From assembly GCF_900113745.1 (NCBI RefSeq), contig NZ_FOQL01000001.1, positions 124,001 through 188,000 of the forward strand: a DNA stretch of 64,000 bases. Direction: 5' to 3'. Made by a program: the position numbers and the translations under genes. How positions within the stretch are numbered: the first letter of the stretch is position 1; each line of letters starts with the position of its first letter. Origin of the DNA: Pseudomonas guineae. Its GTDB lineage: Bacteria > Pseudomonadota > Gammaproteobacteria > Pseudomonadales > Pseudomonadaceae. Of the stretch, positions 9,833-19,340 are shown piece by piece. A model generated the notes under the pieces. It was not told the origin of the DNA. It saw only the letters and a program-made list of their open reading frames with translations, and searched no databases.

Positions 9833-10018
9833 TTACTTGTCCAGACGCTCGTCGACGTTGAGGGTGCGCGCTTCGGTTTCCAGCATCACTGGAATGCCAT
9901 CGCGCACGGGAAAGGCCAGCGCGTCGGCCTTGCAGATCAGCTCGCTTTTATCAGCCACGAGCTTCAACGGCCCCTTACACAGTGGGCAGGCGAGAATATC
10001 GAGTAGTTTCGGGTCCAT
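9833..10018 (-). CDS. Trm112-like small protein (YcaR type)
   Basis: A 61-residue protein of the Trm112 family, beginning [19 protein letters not shown] with a CPLC metal-type pair at C11/C14 and ending in the usual [12 protein letters not shown] region. The second cysteine pair of eukaryotic Trm112 is absent, as is normal for bacterial members. Eukaryotic homologues activate methyltransferases. The bacterial role is unclear, but the gene is almost always found between lpxK and kdsB, as here. Confidence 0.88.
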   Translation of the reverse strand: MDPKLLDILACPLCKGPLKLVADKSELICKADALAFPVRDGIPVMLETEARTLNVDERLDK

Positions 10019-10072
10019 GGGCGATCCTTAAGAATGAGCAACTGCAAGGGGTGAGCCGGGCTCACCGAATGA

Positions 10073-11080
10073 TCAGGCAGCCAGGCGCGGCACAAGGCGC
10101 TGCAATTGCTGATCAAACCAAGCGATAAACGCAGCCGAAGGCTCGGCATCCACCGCCAGGTACCACCAATCGTCAGCCGCAAAGGCACGACACTTAACCG
10201 CATCCTTTTCCGTCATCACCAGCGGCAGCACCGGGCTGAAATTCAGTAGCTCGGCGCTGTACGGCGCATGGTCGGCAAAGGCGTGCGTAACAGGCCGCCA
10301 GTGTAGCCCTTCAAGGGTGTTGAAGAAACGCTGCGGGTTGCCAATACCGGCGACCGCGTGCAAGGCCTGGCCAGGTGGGAAATGGCTCAACGGGCGCTGT
10401 TCACCGCTGCGCAGGCTAACCAGAGTGTGCGGCCGCAACGTAAACCCATAGCCGTCCTGCGGATCGCTTGATGCGCCGTTATAGAGCAATGCATCGACGC
10501 TCTGTAGGCGCTCGACCGGCTCACGCAGCGGACCGGCAGGCAGGCAATGACGATTACCCAGGCCGCGCGCCGCATCGATCAGCACCAATTCCAAGTCACG
10601 GGCCAAACGGTAGTGTTGCAAACCGTCGTCACTGAGAATCAGGTCAAGCGGCTGCTCAGCCAGCAAGGCCGCCACGGCTCGACTGCGGTCCGGGTCGATC
10701 ATCAGTGGCACGCCACTGCGCTGCACGATCAATAGAGGCTCATCGCCGGCCACGCTGGCAGCCTGATCAGCCTGTACCCGCCAAGGTAACTGTGGCGGCT
10801 GCGCACCGTAGCCGCGGCTGACCACACCGACTCGCAGCCCTTGGCTACGGCAGTGCTCGATCAACCAGAGAATCATCGGGGTCTTGCCGGTGCCGCCGAC
10901 GGTGATATTACCCACCACCACAACCGGTACCGGTGCGCGGTAGATCTCGCCCTCACCCGCGAGAAAGCGCGCACGCTTGCGCTGCACCACAGCCCGATAC
11001 AACCACTCCAAAGGGCGTAGCAGGCGCAACGCCGGATGACCGGCGTACCAAGCAGCCGTGATGCTGTCGGACAGGCTCAT
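10073..11080 (-). CDS. lpxK: Tetraacyldisaccharide 4'-kinase LpxK
   Basis: A 335-residue inner-membrane-associated kinase that phosphorylates the 4' position of the lipid A disaccharide. The Walker A motif [12 protein letters not shown] lies near residues 56-67, followed by VGVVSRGYG and DDGLQHYRL, both family signatures. The chosen ATG at 11080 gives [12 protein letters not shown], close to known pseudomonad LpxK proteins. An in-frame ATG at 11116 would overlap exbD and add twelve unusual residues. A GAGG overlaps the exbD stop eleven bases upstream. Lipid A genes follow ExbB/ExbD-like genes here as in other pseudomonads. Confidence 0.94.
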   Translation of the reverse strand: MSLSDSITAAWYAGHPALRLLRPLEWLYRAVVQRKRARFLAGEGEIYRAPVPVVVVGNITVGGTGKTPMILWLIEHCRSQGLRVGVVSRGYGAQPPQLPWRVQADQAASVAGDEPLLIVQRSGVPLMIDPDRSRAVAALLAEQPLDLILSDDGLQHYRLARDLELVLIDAARGLGNRHCLPAGPLREPVERLQSVDALLYNGASSDPQDGYGFTLRPHTLVSLRSGEQRPLSHFPPGQALHAVAGIGNPQRFFNTLEGLHWRPVTHAFADHAPYSAELLNFSPVLPLVMTEKDAVKCRAFAADDWWYLAVDAEPSAAFIAWFDQQLQRLVPRLAA

Positions 11081-11093
11081 GAGCAGGCAAGCC

Positions 11094-11522
11094 TCAGGGC
11101 GCGGCTTGCGCCTCAATAGTGGTCATACGCAGATGGGCAAAACCTAGCTTGCCGGCGGCATCCATGGCAGTAATAACCGCCTGATGCTGGGTCGTAGCAT
11201 CGGCGCTGATGATCAGCGGCAAGCTGTTATCACCCTCCGATTCTTTCTGCAGCGCCGCCATCAAGCTTGGCAAGTCGCTTTTCAGCAACTGCTTGGCATT
11301 CAGCGAATAGCTACCATCGGCGGCAATCAGGATTTCCAGCTGCTTCAGCTCGGTCTGTTCTGGCGGCGTACCAGTGACGGCTTCTGGTAGATCGACCTTG
11401 AGCTGGGTTTCCCGAGTAAAAGTCGTGGTCACCACAAAGAACAGCAGCAGGATAAATACCACGTCGATCAAGGAGGCCAGGTTGATCTCAACGTTTTCCC
11501 GCGGTTTACGCCGGAACTTCAC
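11094..11522 (-). CDS. exbD: ExbD/TolR-family transport protein
   Basis: A 142-residue ExbD/TolR protein. A short cytoplasmic basic N-terminus is followed by one transmembrane helix (about 16-34) that carries the proton-relay aspartate D20 in SLIDVVF, then a periplasmic domain. With the upstream MotA/TolQ-type partner it would form a proton-driven stator. The substrate or partner is unknown; the position before lpxK and far from tonB suggests an envelope job other than classical iron uptake. The stop precedes lpxK by 13 bases, and its ATG overlaps the upstream stop by four bases. Confidence 0.9.
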   Translation of the reverse strand: MKFRRKPRENVEINLASLIDVVFILLLFFVVTTTFTRETQLKVDLPEAVTGTPPEQTELKQLEILIAADGSYSLNAKQLLKSDLPSLMAALQKESEGDNSLPLIISADATTQHQAVITAMDAAGKLGFAHLRMTTIEAQAAP

Positions 11523-12151
11523 GCCTTGCCCTCGCCCATATCAACATCGCGGTCGCCCTGTACCACTTCCACCAGACGAATCGCTTCCTGCTCCATGCCA
11601 ACCACCAGCTCATCGATCCGGCGCTGCAGGTAGCGGTGGAAGAACAGGGCCGGAATCGCCACCATAAGACCCGCGGCCGTGGTAATCAGCGCCGTGGAAA
11701 TACCGCCAGCAAGCAATGCTGCATTGGCCATACCCGAGCCCATAAACGAGCTGAAGATCTCAATCATGCCCAGCACAGTGCCGAGCAAGCCCAGTAGCGG
11801 CGCGATACCGGCGATGGTGCCTAGGGCATTGAGGTAGCGCTCCAGGTCGTGAATCACCCGAGCAGCGGCTTCTTGAATGCACTCTTTCATGATCTCGCGA
11901 CCATGCTTGGAGTTGGCCAGCCCAGCAGCGAGGATCTGCCCCAGCGGGGAATTAGCCCGCAGCTCTTTGAGCTTCTGGTTGTTGAGTTTTTTCTCTTTGA
12001 TCCACTTCCACACCTGCCCAAGTAGATTGGGTGGGGTGATGCGGCTCGGACGCAGCGTCCACAGGCGCTCGGCAATAATGCCGGCCGCAGCGATAGAACA
12101 AAGAATGATCGGCAGCATCATCCAGCCGCCAGCTTTAACCAGTTCCCACAC
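11519..12151 (-). CDS. exbB: ExbB/TolQ/MotA-family proton channel
   Basis: A 210-residue MotA/TolQ/ExbB protein with three predicted membrane helices: one near the N-terminus (GGWMMLPIILCSIAAAGII) and two in the C-terminal half (LGTIAGIAPLLGLLGTVLGMI and the ALITTAAGLMVAIPAL region). The GTG at 12151 gives VWELVKAGGW, the start seen in relatives, with GGGGA nine bases upstream. A more distal in-frame start would add eleven odd residues. It overlaps exbD (ATGA) and probably heads an exbB-exbD-lpxK-kdsB-murB transcript. Confidence 0.9.
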   Translation of the reverse strand: MWELVKAGGWMMLPIILCSIAAAGIIAERLWTLRPSRITPPNLLGQVWKWIKEKKLNNQKLKELRANSPLGQILAAGLANSKHGREIMKECIQEAAARVIHDLERYLNALGTIAGIAPLLGLLGTVLGMIEIFSSFMGSGMANAALLAGGISTALITTAAGLMVAIPALFFHRYLQRRIDELVVGMEQEAIRLVEVVQGDRDVDMGEGKA

Positions 12152-12223
12152 GGTGGCAGATCCCCTTCTCAAAAGTGGCGCCACTCTAGCATAGGGCCGC
12201 GGCCTCGCCGACCGTCGCCGTTC

Positions 12224-14446
12224 TCATTTTTCCCGCCAAAAACGTGCGTGCTCTCGCAAACCCTGCGCGGGCTCAAATGCACCCAGTCGAATCCGCACCG
12301 CCCCGTGCAAAACTGTGTCGTGCACACGTGCATCCAGCGCCCGGTAGCGGGCGAGCACCTCAGCATGGGGATGACCAAAGGCGTTGTGTGCGCCGCGGGA
12401 GATCAACACTGCGGCCGGTTTAACCTCCGCCAGCAATGCTGCAGACGAAGAGCTGCGGCTGCCATGGTGAGGGGCCAGCAGCCACTGTGCCGGCATCGCC
12501 AGATCACTGTCTAAGAGGGCACGTTCGGCCTCGCTGTCAATATCGCCGGTCAGCCATAAGCGTTCGCCATTGGCCTCGATGCGCAGCACGCAGGACGCCT
12601 GATTGCCATCGGTTGCGCCCGCCCATTGCCAAGTGCTGAAGTGCACGCCATCCCACTGCCAATCCTTACGACTGCACACTTCAGCTGACAGTGAGCGCGC
12701 CAGTTTATCGGGCTCACCGCTGAGCACGCGCCCGACCGGCAGGCCGCGCGTAATTGCTCCAGCGCCGCCGGCATGATCGTTATCGGCATGGCTGAGCAAT
12801 AACAGATCAATCCCACGTACATCCAACGCGCGTAAAGAGGGCAACACCACCCGCTCACCCGTGTCGAACTCGCCAAAACGCGGACCAGCGTCATACAACA
12901 GGTCGCGGCCCTCGGTACGTACCAGCACTGCCAACCCCTGGCCGACATCCAGCATCCATACCTCGGCCCGGCCATATTCAGGCCGCGGCTGCGCAGTGAA
13001 CAGCAACGGCAACAGCATTAACACGCCTAGGCTGCGCACTGGCAGAGCGGCCGGTAATAACAGTACTAACGCACCCAACGCCACCAACAGCCAAGTCGAA
13101 AAAGGCAATGCACTGGGCAACCAGGCAGGCAGCCACAAAGCCAGCTGTGTGAGTAATACAAACAACAAATTCAGCAGCCACCCCGCGACCCCGAGCAGCA
13201 CGGCACCCACCCCAGGCAAGGGCAACAATAGCGTTCCGAGCAAAGCCAGCGGCACGACCAGAAGGCCTACTACAGGCACGGCGACCAAGTTAGCCAACGG
13301 CCCGCTGGCGCTCACCGGCAAACCCAGCGCCAGCAATAACGGCAGTAAACCAATGGCCATGGCCCACTGCGCACGCAGCAGCGTGCCCCACCAAGGCCAG
13401 ACACCCAGGCGGCCGCTAAAGATCAGGATTAACAACAGCACTGCGCCAAAGGACAACCAGAACCCAGGCTGCAAGCTGGCCAGCGGCTCTAACAGCAACA
13501 CCGCAAGCAATGCCAGCAACACAGGCAAACCCACCCCCAGGTGACGAAAGCGCCAGCGCCATAACAGCACCAGTCCGACCATCACACAGGCGCGCTGTAC
13601 CGGCACCTCAAACCCTGCTAACAGGCCGTAAGCCAGCGCACCGCTAAAAGCCGACACACAAGCGCAGGGCAGCCAGGGCCAGCGACGCGGCCACAACCCC
13701 AGGCGCGCCAACCCCGCAACGAGGCCATACAACAGCGTCGCCAGCAGGCCGATATGCTGACCAGAGATCACCATCAGATGCACCGTACCGGTCGCCTGCA
13801 ACACCTGCCAGTCTGCCGTCGAAAGCCCAGAGCCATCACCCAGCACCAAAGCAGTCAAAGCACCTGCGCGGCCATGTGCAGGGGTTGCCAACAGATGCTG
13901 ACGCAAGCGATCACGCCAGGCACCGGAGCCACTGGAGGGATAAACCAGCTCACCGGTCTTCACCGTACCTGTGGCGCCTATGTGCTGCGCCAACAGCCAA
14001 GCCTCATAATCAAACGCTTGCGGGTTGACCAAGCCATGCGGGCGTTTGAGGCGAACCGCTAAGCGCCAGGTTTCACCCGCCTGAAGCGCAGGTCCGTCAT
14101 ACCACGACAGGCGCAAACGATCGGGCAATACCCCGCGACGTGAAACCGCCCGCTGCAACTCGAAGCGCACCACCCCTTCACCGACCTCAGGCAGGCCGAC
14201 CACACGCCCTTGCAACCATAGCGTGCGCCCGTCCAAAGACGGCGCCAGGCGATCATCCAGTGCCCACTGCGCCGATACGCAGGACCAGGTAAAACCGAAT
14301 AGAAATAAGGCGATGGGATAACTGCGATACGGCAACAGCATCAAGCCCGCGACCGGCAAAAGCGCCAGCAGCCAGAGCGGCGGCAAGGCTGGAAGAAAGC
14401 GCAGCGTCAGCAGCCCGGCCACCAACGCTAATATTCCTGTGCGCAT
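12224..14446 (-). CDS. comEC: ComEC/Rec2 DNA-uptake channel protein
   Basis: A 740-residue ComEC/Rec2 protein, the inner-membrane channel for incoming single-stranded DNA in natural transformation. It has an N-terminal hydrophobic pair and a soluble DUF4131-type domain. The central Competence domain has many helices and the motif VMISGQHIGLLA. The C-terminal metallo-beta-lactamase-like nuclease domain carries SHADNDHAGG, a downstream GDID and PHHGS. The metal-binding residues look intact and no frameshift is seen, so uptake could be functional. The start at 14446 (MRTGILALVAG) was preferred to an upstream ATG at 14512, which precedes the hydrophobic start by 22 polar residues. It diverges from the DUF2062 gene. 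Confidence 0.93.
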   Translation of the reverse strand: MRTGILALVAGLLTLRFLPALPPLWLLALLPVAGLMLLPYRSYPIALFLFGFTWSCVSAQWALDDRLAPSLDGRTLWLQGRVVGLPEVGEGVVRFELQRAVSRRGVLPDRLRLSWYDGPALQAGETWRLAVRLKRPHGLVNPQAFDYEAWLLAQHIGATGTVKTGELVYPSSGSGAWRDRLRQHLLATPAHGRAGALTALVLGDGSGLSTADWQVLQATGTVHLMVISGQHIGLLATLLYGLVAGLARLGLWPRRWPWLPCACVSAFSGALAYGLLAGFEVPVQRACVMVGLVLLWRWRFRHLGVGLPVLLALLAVLLLEPLASLQPGFWLSFGAVLLLILIFSGRLGVWPWWGTLLRAQWAMAIGLLPLLLALGLPVSASGPLANLVAVPVVGLLVVPLALLGTLLLPLPGVGAVLLGVAGWLLNLLFVLLTQLALWLPAWLPSALPFSTWLLVALGALVLLLPAALPVRSLGVLMLLPLLFTAQPRPEYGRAEVWMLDVGQGLAVLVRTEGRDLLYDAGPRFGEFDTGERVVLPSLRALDVRGIDLLLLSHADNDHAGGAGAITRGLPVGRVLSGEPDKLARSLSAEVCSRKDWQWDGVHFSTWQWAGATDGNQASCVLRIEANGERLWLTGDIDSEAERALLDSDLAMPAQWLLAPHHGSRSSSSAALLAEVKPAAVLISRGAHNAFGHPHAEVLARYRALDARVHDTVLHGAVRIRLGAFEPAQGLREHARFWREK

Positions 14447-14581
14447 GGACTCGCTCCTTGAGTCGGATGGAACATTTAATCTGTCGATCAACTTTTGCTT
14501 ATTTGCTGTCACAAAGTGTGAAAGCAGGCGGTGATCAATGGGTGCATAATGTGCGGCGCTTTTACCTGCCAGAGAGCCTTC

Positions 14582-15115
14582 ATGCCGCGTCGTTTATTCA
14601 AGCGCTACATGCCCCACCCAGACCGCATCAAGGACAATAAATCCCTGCGCTTTCTGGGCAGCCTAATTCATGACCCCAACCTCTGGCACCTCAACCGCCA
14701 CTCTGTTTCGCGCGCGATGGCCATCGGTCTGTTCTGGGCGATGATCCCCATGCCCATGCAAATGTTGGCTGCTGCGGCCGTGGCTATACTTTCCCGGGGC
14801 AACCTGCCGATCTCGATTGGCCTGGTCTGGCTGACCAACCCGATCACCATGCCTCCGGTGTTCTACTGCAGCTATAAATTTGGTGCTTGGCTGATGAACA
14901 CACCGACCCTGCAAATGCCGGATCACATCACCATCAGCTGGGTCGGCCATGTCCTGCAAACTCACTGGCAGCCGCTTTACCTGGGCTCGTTGGTGATTGG
15001 CTTGGTGCTCGGCCTGATCGGCTATTTCGGCACCAATGCTTACTGGCGCTGGTGGGTGCAGCATAACTGGCGCAAACGCCAAGAAAAACGCCAGCAACCC
15101 GACGCGCAACACTGA
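14582..15115 (+). CDS. DUF2062 membrane protein
   Basis: A 177-residue DUF2062 protein. The basic N-terminus (MPRRLFKRYMPHPDRIK) is followed by HDPNLWHLNRHSVSRA, a family signature, then about three membrane helices including FWAMIPMPMQML and GSLVIGLVLGLIGYF. A basic C-terminus follows. The family's function is not established. The start at 14582 matches the family; longer frames begin with cysteine-rich sequence unlike it. It is divergent from comEC and convergent with lolE. Confidence 0.86.
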   Translation: MPRRLFKRYMPHPDRIKDNKSLRFLGSLIHDPNLWHLNRHSVSRAMAIGLFWAMIPMPMQMLAAAAVAILSRGNLPISIGLVWLTNPITMPPVFYCSYKFGAWLMNTPTLQMPDHITISWVGHVLQTHWQPLYLGSLVIGLVLGLIGYFGTNAYWRWWVQHNWRKRQEKRQQPDAQH

Positions 15116-15153
15116 AACAAAAAAGCCGTTACTGAGTAACGGCTTTTTTGTTT
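15115..15153. terminator. Bidirectional terminator between DUF2062 gene and lolE
   Basis: An 18-bp perfect stem (15115-15132 with 15136-15153), loop TGA, has the core GCCGTTAC/GTAACGGC flanked by six A and six T. It starts at the last base of the DUF2062 stop codon and lies 14 bases from the lolE stop, so it can serve both convergent genes. Confidence 0.9.
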
Positions 15154-15166
15154 CTGCCAGCCTAGC

Positions 15167-16411
15167 TTATTCGTAACGCAATGCATCGGCCGGCTGAATC
15201 TGCGCTGCCCGCCAGGATGGGTAGACAGTCGCCAGGAAGCTCAGGGTAAACGCCGCCCCGCAGATCAGCAGCACATCTGAGAGCAGCAACTCCGATGGCA
15301 AGTTACTGATGAAGTAAACGTCCGAACTAATCACCTGCTGGCCGCTCAAGCGTTCGACCCAGCCCACCAACTGGCTGACATTCAGCGCAGTGAGCACCCC
15401 CAGCACCGCACCGATCACCGTACCGATCACACCGATAACCGTGCCCTGAACCATAAAGATACCCATGATCTGCACAGGCGTTGCGCCCAGGGTGCGCAGA
15501 ATAGCGATGTCCGCGCCCTTGTCCGCCACCACCATGATCAACGTGGCAATAATATTGAAGGCCGCTACTGCGACGATCAGCAGCAGCAACAGGCCGATCA
15601 TGGTTTTTTCCATTTTCATCGCGCTGAACAGACTGCCCTGGGTCAGGGTCCAATCGCTGGAGGTGTAACCAGTACCCAGCCCACTGACAATCTGCGCAGC
15701 CACCTGCGGCGCCTGATACAGATCCTGTAGCTTCAAACGCACACTCTGCACCTGGCCCGGCTGCATGCGCTGGATATGCGCGGCATCGGCAACATGAATC
15801 AGCGCCAGCGAACTGTCCAGTTCGGCGCCAACTTTGAAAATACCCACCACATTGAGGCGCTGCATGCGCGGGCTGATACCGCCCGGCACGCTGCTCAGTT
15901 CCGGCACGATCAGCGCCAGCTTATCGCCAACGCGCAGCTGGAAGCGCCGCGCAGTGATCTCGCCGAGCACTACACCAAACTCCCCCTCGCGCAGATCGGT
16001 TAGGCGGCCTTGTTGCATATGCTTATCGATGATCGAGACTTGCGGCTCCAGGACCGGATCAATGCCGTGTAGCTGTATAGGCTGCATCGCTCCGCGTACC
16101 GAGAGCATGCCTTCCAACTCGGCAAACGGCACCGCCGCTTGCACCTGCGGGTTCTGCTTAGCCGCAGTCGCCACCACCTGCCAGTCATCCAGCGGCTTAG
16201 TACCGGCAATGCTCGCGTGCGGCACCATGCCGAGGATGCGCGTGCTCATTTCCTTTTGAAAACCGTTCATCACCGACAGCACCACAATCATCGCCAGCAC
16301 GCCGAGAGCAAGGCCGATCATCGAGGTCATCGAGATAAAGGAAATAAAGTGGTTGCGCCGCTTGGCTCCGGTATAGCGGATACCGATAAAAATACTCAGC
16401 GGACGAAACAT
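15167..16411 (-). CDS. lolE: Lipoprotein-releasing permease subunit LolE (LolC/E family)
   Basis: A 414-residue FtsX/LolC/E permease. With LolC and LolD it extracts lipoproteins from the inner membrane and passes them to LolA. One membrane helix near the N-terminus (about 25-50) is followed by a large periplasmic domain (about 50-265), then three C-terminal helices with [14 protein letters not shown] and PSWRAAQIQPADALRYE at the end. It is a close paralogue of the upstream lolC; which copy is the true LolE is assigned only by order. Its ATG overlaps the lolD stop by one base (TGATG). Confidence 0.9.
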   Translation of the reverse strand: MFRPLSIFIGIRYTGAKRRNHFISFISMTSMIGLALGVLAMIVVLSVMNGFQKEMSTRILGMVPHASIAGTKPLDDWQVVATAAKQNPQVQAAVPFAELEGMLSVRGAMQPIQLHGIDPVLEPQVSIIDKHMQQGRLTDLREGEFGVVLGEITARRFQLRVGDKLALIVPELSSVPGGISPRMQRLNVVGIFKVGAELDSSLALIHVADAAHIQRMQPGQVQSVRLKLQDLYQAPQVAAQIVSGLGTGYTSSDWTLTQGSLFSAMKMEKTMIGLLLLLIVAVAAFNIIATLIMVVADKGADIAILRTLGATPVQIMGIFMVQGTVIGVIGTVIGAVLGVLTALNVSQLVGWVERLSGQQVISSDVYFISNLPSELLLSDVLLICGAAFTLSFLATVYPSWRAAQIQPADALRYE

Positions 16412-17109
16412 CAGGCAGCCACCAGCTTGCCGTCTTCCAGACGCAAGATGCGGTCCATCTGCTGAGCCAATTCCATGTCGTGGGTCACCACCAGGAAGGC
16501 GGTCTGCGACGAGCTGCTCAGCTCCTTCATCAGGTCTTGAATACCCTGCGCGGTGTGATGATCAAGGTTGCCAGTGGGCTCATCGAGCAACACTAGCCCT
16601 GGTTGATTGACCAGGGCACGGGCAATTGCCACCCGCTGACGCTCACCACCAGACAACTCCGACGGTTTGTGCGCCAAACGATGACCGAGGCCCACCCGCT
16701 CCAGCAGCGCGGTGGCACGCTGACGCGCTTCGCTGATGGGCGTGCGGCCAATCAGCAGTGGCATGCAGACGTTTTCTAGCGCGGTGAATTCCGGCAGCAG
16801 ATGGTGAAACTGATAAACAAAACCCAATGCGCGATTACGCAGCAGGCCACGCTGCTTTTCATTCAGCGCTGACAGCTCTTCGCCGGCCAGCCAGACACTG
16901 CCAGTGCTCGGCGTATCGAGGCCGCCAAGCATATTGAGCAAGGTGCTCTTGCCCGAACCGGAACTGCCGACAATCGCCACCCGCTCGCCAGGGTGCAACT
17001 CCAGCTGTAAGCCTTCCAGCACCACCACCGACTGTGGACCCTCGTCATAGCTTTTACCGAGGTTGCGACAACTCAACACTGCACGATCTTGCATAACCTG
17101 ATCACTCAT
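16411..17109 (-). CDS. lolD: Lipoprotein-releasing ABC ATPase LolD
   Basis: A 232-residue ABC ATPase powering lipoprotein release. It has Walker [12 protein letters not shown] (about 48-58), signature [15 protein letters not shown], Walker [13 protein letters not shown] and the H-loop VTHDME. The region between Walker A and the signature includes [16 protein letters not shown], typical of LolD. The ATG at 17109 lies within the end of lolC (8-base overlap) with GGAGG nine bases upstream. A second ATG at 17094 has poorer spacing. Order lolC-lolD-lolE as in other gammaproteobacteria. Confidence 0.95.
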   Translation of the reverse strand: MSDQVMQDRAVLSCRNLGKSYDEGPQSVVVLEGLQLELHPGERVAIVGSSGSGKSTLLNMLGGLDTPSTGSVWLAGEELSALNEKQRGLLRNRALGFVYQFHHLLPEFTALENVCMPLLIGRTPISEARQRATALLERVGLGHRLAHKPSELSGGERQRVAIARALVNQPGLVLLDEPTGNLDHHTAQGIQDLMKELSSSSQTAFLVVTHDMELAQQMDRILRLEDGKLVAA

Positions 17110-18352
17110 AACGCAGAGCCTCCGCGGGCTGGGTACGTGCCGCGCGCCAGGCTGGATAAAGGGTGGCGAAGAAACTTAGAACCAGCGCCGCACCGCATAC
17201 CAGCAGCACGTCTGCCAGCATCAACTGCGAGGGCAGGTAATCGATGAAATACACATCGGCATTGAGGAACTTGATCCCCAGCAGCCCCTCCAGCGCGGCA
17301 ATCGCGCGGCTGATATTCAGCGCAGCAAGGCAACCCAACACAGCGCCAATGGCTGTGCCGAATACGCCGATCACCGTACCCTGGACCATAAAGATCGCCA
17401 TGATCTGCCCAGGTGTCGCACCCAGGGTGCGCAGAATAGCGATATCATCTTTTTTATCGGTGACCACCATGACCAGAGTAGAAATGATGTTGAACGCAGC
17501 CACGGCCACGATCAGCAGCAATAGCAGACCGATCATGGCCTTCTCCATGCGAATCGCCTGGTACAGATTGCCGTGGGTACGGGTCCAGTCGCGGGCATAG
17601 TAATCACCCTCGCCAAGGGTTTGCGCCAGCGCCCATGCAGTGCGCGGGGCCTCGAACAAATCGGCAAATTTCAGGCGAATACCCTGCACCTGATCAGGCT
17701 GCCAACGCTGTAAACGCGCCAGATCCTGGACATGGGTCAGGGCTAAATGGCCATCGATCTCACCCGCACCTACATGGAAGATGCCAACCACGGTAAAGCG
17801 CTTGAGCCGCGGGAACATGCCAGCCGGCGTCACCGTCACTTCTGGGGCGACGAAGGTAACTTTGTCACCCATACCGACGCCAAGCTTAGCGGCGGCTTTA
17901 TCACCCAGCACCATGCCGAACTCACCCGGCTCCAAGGCGTCTAGTCGGCCCTGCTGGAAAAAATTATCGATGATCGAGACCTTGGCTTCCTCAAGCGGAT
18001 CGACCGCGTTAATCAACACTTTCTGTACCTTGCCATCGTTAGTCAGCAGGCCCTGCATCTGGCTGAACGGCGCCACAGCCAGCACCTGCGGATTACTTTG
18101 CGCCTGCTCAGCCAAGCGGCGCCAATCGCTGATCGGCGTGGCACTCTCGACGGTGGCGTGCGGCACCATGCCGAGCACACGGGTGCGCATCTCATGGTCA
18201 AAGCCATTCATCACTGACAGCACCAGAATCATCACCAGCACACCCAGTGCCAGCCCGATCATTGAGGTCAATGAAATAAAAGATACGAAGTGATTACGAC
18301 GCTTGGCCCGCGTGTAGCGCGTACCAATAAATACAAATAAAGGTCTGAACAT
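17102..18352 (-). CDS. lolC: Lipoprotein-releasing permease subunit LolC (LolC/E family)
   Basis: A 416-residue LolC/E permease, first gene of the lol operon, with the same architecture as lolE: N-terminal helix, periplasmic domain of roughly 220 residues, three C-terminal helices. The first 60 residues are nearly identical to those of lolE ([24 protein letters not shown]), showing the two arose by duplication or stay alike by conversion. The C-terminus [18 protein letters not shown] also matches. The start at 18352 lies head to head with the PilZ gene, leaving about 94 bases for both promoters. Confidence 0.92.
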   Translation of the reverse strand: MFRPLFVFIGTRYTRAKRRNHFVSFISLTSMIGLALGVLVMILVLSVMNGFDHEMRTRVLGMVPHATVESATPISDWRRLAEQAQSNPQVLAVAPFSQMQGLLTNDGKVQKVLINAVDPLEEAKVSIIDNFFQQGRLDALEPGEFGMVLGDKAAAKLGVGMGDKVTFVAPEVTVTPAGMFPRLKRFTVVGIFHVGAGEIDGHLALTHVQDLARLQRWQPDQVQGIRLKFADLFEAPRTAWALAQTLGEGDYYARDWTRTHGNLYQAIRMEKAMIGLLLLLIVAVAAFNIISTLVMVVTDKKDDIAILRTLGATPGQIMAIFMVQGTVIGVFGTAIGAVLGCLAALNISRAIAALEGLLGIKFLNADVYFIDYLPSQLMLADVLLVCGAALVLSFFATLYPAWRAARTQPAEALRYE

Positions 18353-18446
18353 GTCGGGGCTGATTCGAGGGGAAAAGAAACGTGCTTGTGGCGGGGCTTG
18401 GCAAGCAGCCTTACACTCTGACCACTACTGCTGCCATGGGTTCGCT

Positions 18447-19028
18447 ATGCCGACTCAAGATGAAGATGATCGCCGCGAATACTATCGTATCGACGATACG
18501 ATCGCACTGGAATTCACCCTGCTCTCAGGCCCAGAAGCCCTAGCCAGTGACGAACTTCACGACAACTCGCCGTTGTTCAACCTGCTCAGCGACTTGCACC
18601 TGATGGACTTCGAGTCGCAGCATTTACTGCGGCACATTACTGAACGCGACCGCACGCTGGCTAATTACCTCAAGGTCATGAACAAACGCATTGACCTGCT
18701 CGGCCAGGCAGTGGCGCAAAGCCTGCTGCGTGACATTGGCTCACCACGCCGGGTCAGCCTGTCTGAAGGCGGCGTCAGCTTCAATAATCACCAGGCCGTT
18801 GCCGTCGACTCGCACTTGGCACTGAAAATGGTGCTGATGCCTCAGGCCCTTGGCCTACTGTTAAGAGCGAAGGTGGTGCATTGCCAAGCATTGCCGTCAC
18901 AGCAATTCGAAATCGGTGCAGAGTTCGAAGCCCTAACCGACGCCCAGCGCCAGCTGCTTGCCCGGCACATCCTCCAACGCCAGGCCCTGGAGCGCCGCCA
19001 GGCCCGTGAACAGCCCCTGCAATCCTGA
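18447..19028 (+). CDS. Atypical PilZ-domain protein
   Basis: A 193-residue protein with split PilZ features, probably binding cyclic di-GMP. The N-terminal DDRREYYRIDD supplies an R-x-x-x-R motif (R10, R14). The second motif, normally D/N-x-S-x-x-G, appears only near residues 104-109 as SLSEGG, with serine in place of D/N. About 70 residues, mostly helical in character (40-97), separate strands that are normally adjacent. This recalls the tetrameric PilZ proteins with inserted helices described in xanthomonads. The ATG at 18447 gives the natural PilZ N-terminus; a longer frame from 18351 overlaps the lolC start. PAO1 PA2989 is the likely orthologue by synteny. Confidence 0.82.
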   Translation: MPTQDEDDRREYYRIDDTIALEFTLLSGPEALASDELHDNSPLFNLLSDLHLMDFESQHLLRHITERDRTLANYLKVMNKRIDLLGQAVAQSLLRDIGSPRRVSLSEGGVSFNNHQAVAVDSHLALKMVLMPQALGLLLRAKVVHCQALPSQQFEIGAEFEALTDAQRQLLARHILQRQALERRQAREQPLQS

Positions 19029-19041
19029 TAGCGAGCCTCCC

Positions 19042-19338
19042 ATGTCACGCTTGTATTTGCTTCTCGCCCTGCTAATGCCTTGCACTGTATTCGCCGAAAC
19101 CCTGCAAATCCCCGTGGGCCAGCAAGGTTCCGGTAATTTACTGCTGCCACAGCTCGGCGAATCACAGCGCGCCGTGCTGGAGCGCTTTGGCCTCGCAGAT
19201 GAGGAACACCCCAGCGTCGGCAACCCACCCATCACCCGCTGGGATTACCGTGAGTTCAGCGTCTACTTCGAGCACACCCATGTAATCAACAGCGTGCGCC
19301 ACCATCAGTCCGGCGCAGCCAAGCTCATCAAGGAGTAA
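19042..19338 (+). CDS. Small secreted protein, function unknown
   Basis: A 98-residue protein with a typical signal peptide (about 1-18, cleavage after VFA). The mature part is about 80 residues with no cysteines and contains RWDYREFSVYFEHTHVINSV. It sits 13 bases after the PilZ gene and two bases before the glycerophosphodiesterase, so the three form an operon. Pseudomonads keep it at this place and it is sometimes labelled phosphodiesterase, but no catalytic motif is visible. I do not recognise a function. Confidence 0.75.
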   Translation: MSRLYLLLALLMPCTVFAETLQIPVGQQGSGNLLLPQLGESQRAVLERFGLADEEHPSVGNPPITRWDYREFSVYFEHTHVINSVRHHQSGAAKLIKE

Positions 19339-19340
19339 CA

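Noticed and set aside
12861..13544. A 227-codon frame antisense to comEC
   Set aside because: It is Asn/Ser/Thr-rich because the sense strand encodes Leu/Val-rich membrane helices. No start signal.
18351..18446. N-terminal extension of the PilZ gene
   Set aside because: It would overlap the lolC start codon and adds Cys/Gly-rich residues before the natural PilZ N-terminus; the divergent promoters must lie here.
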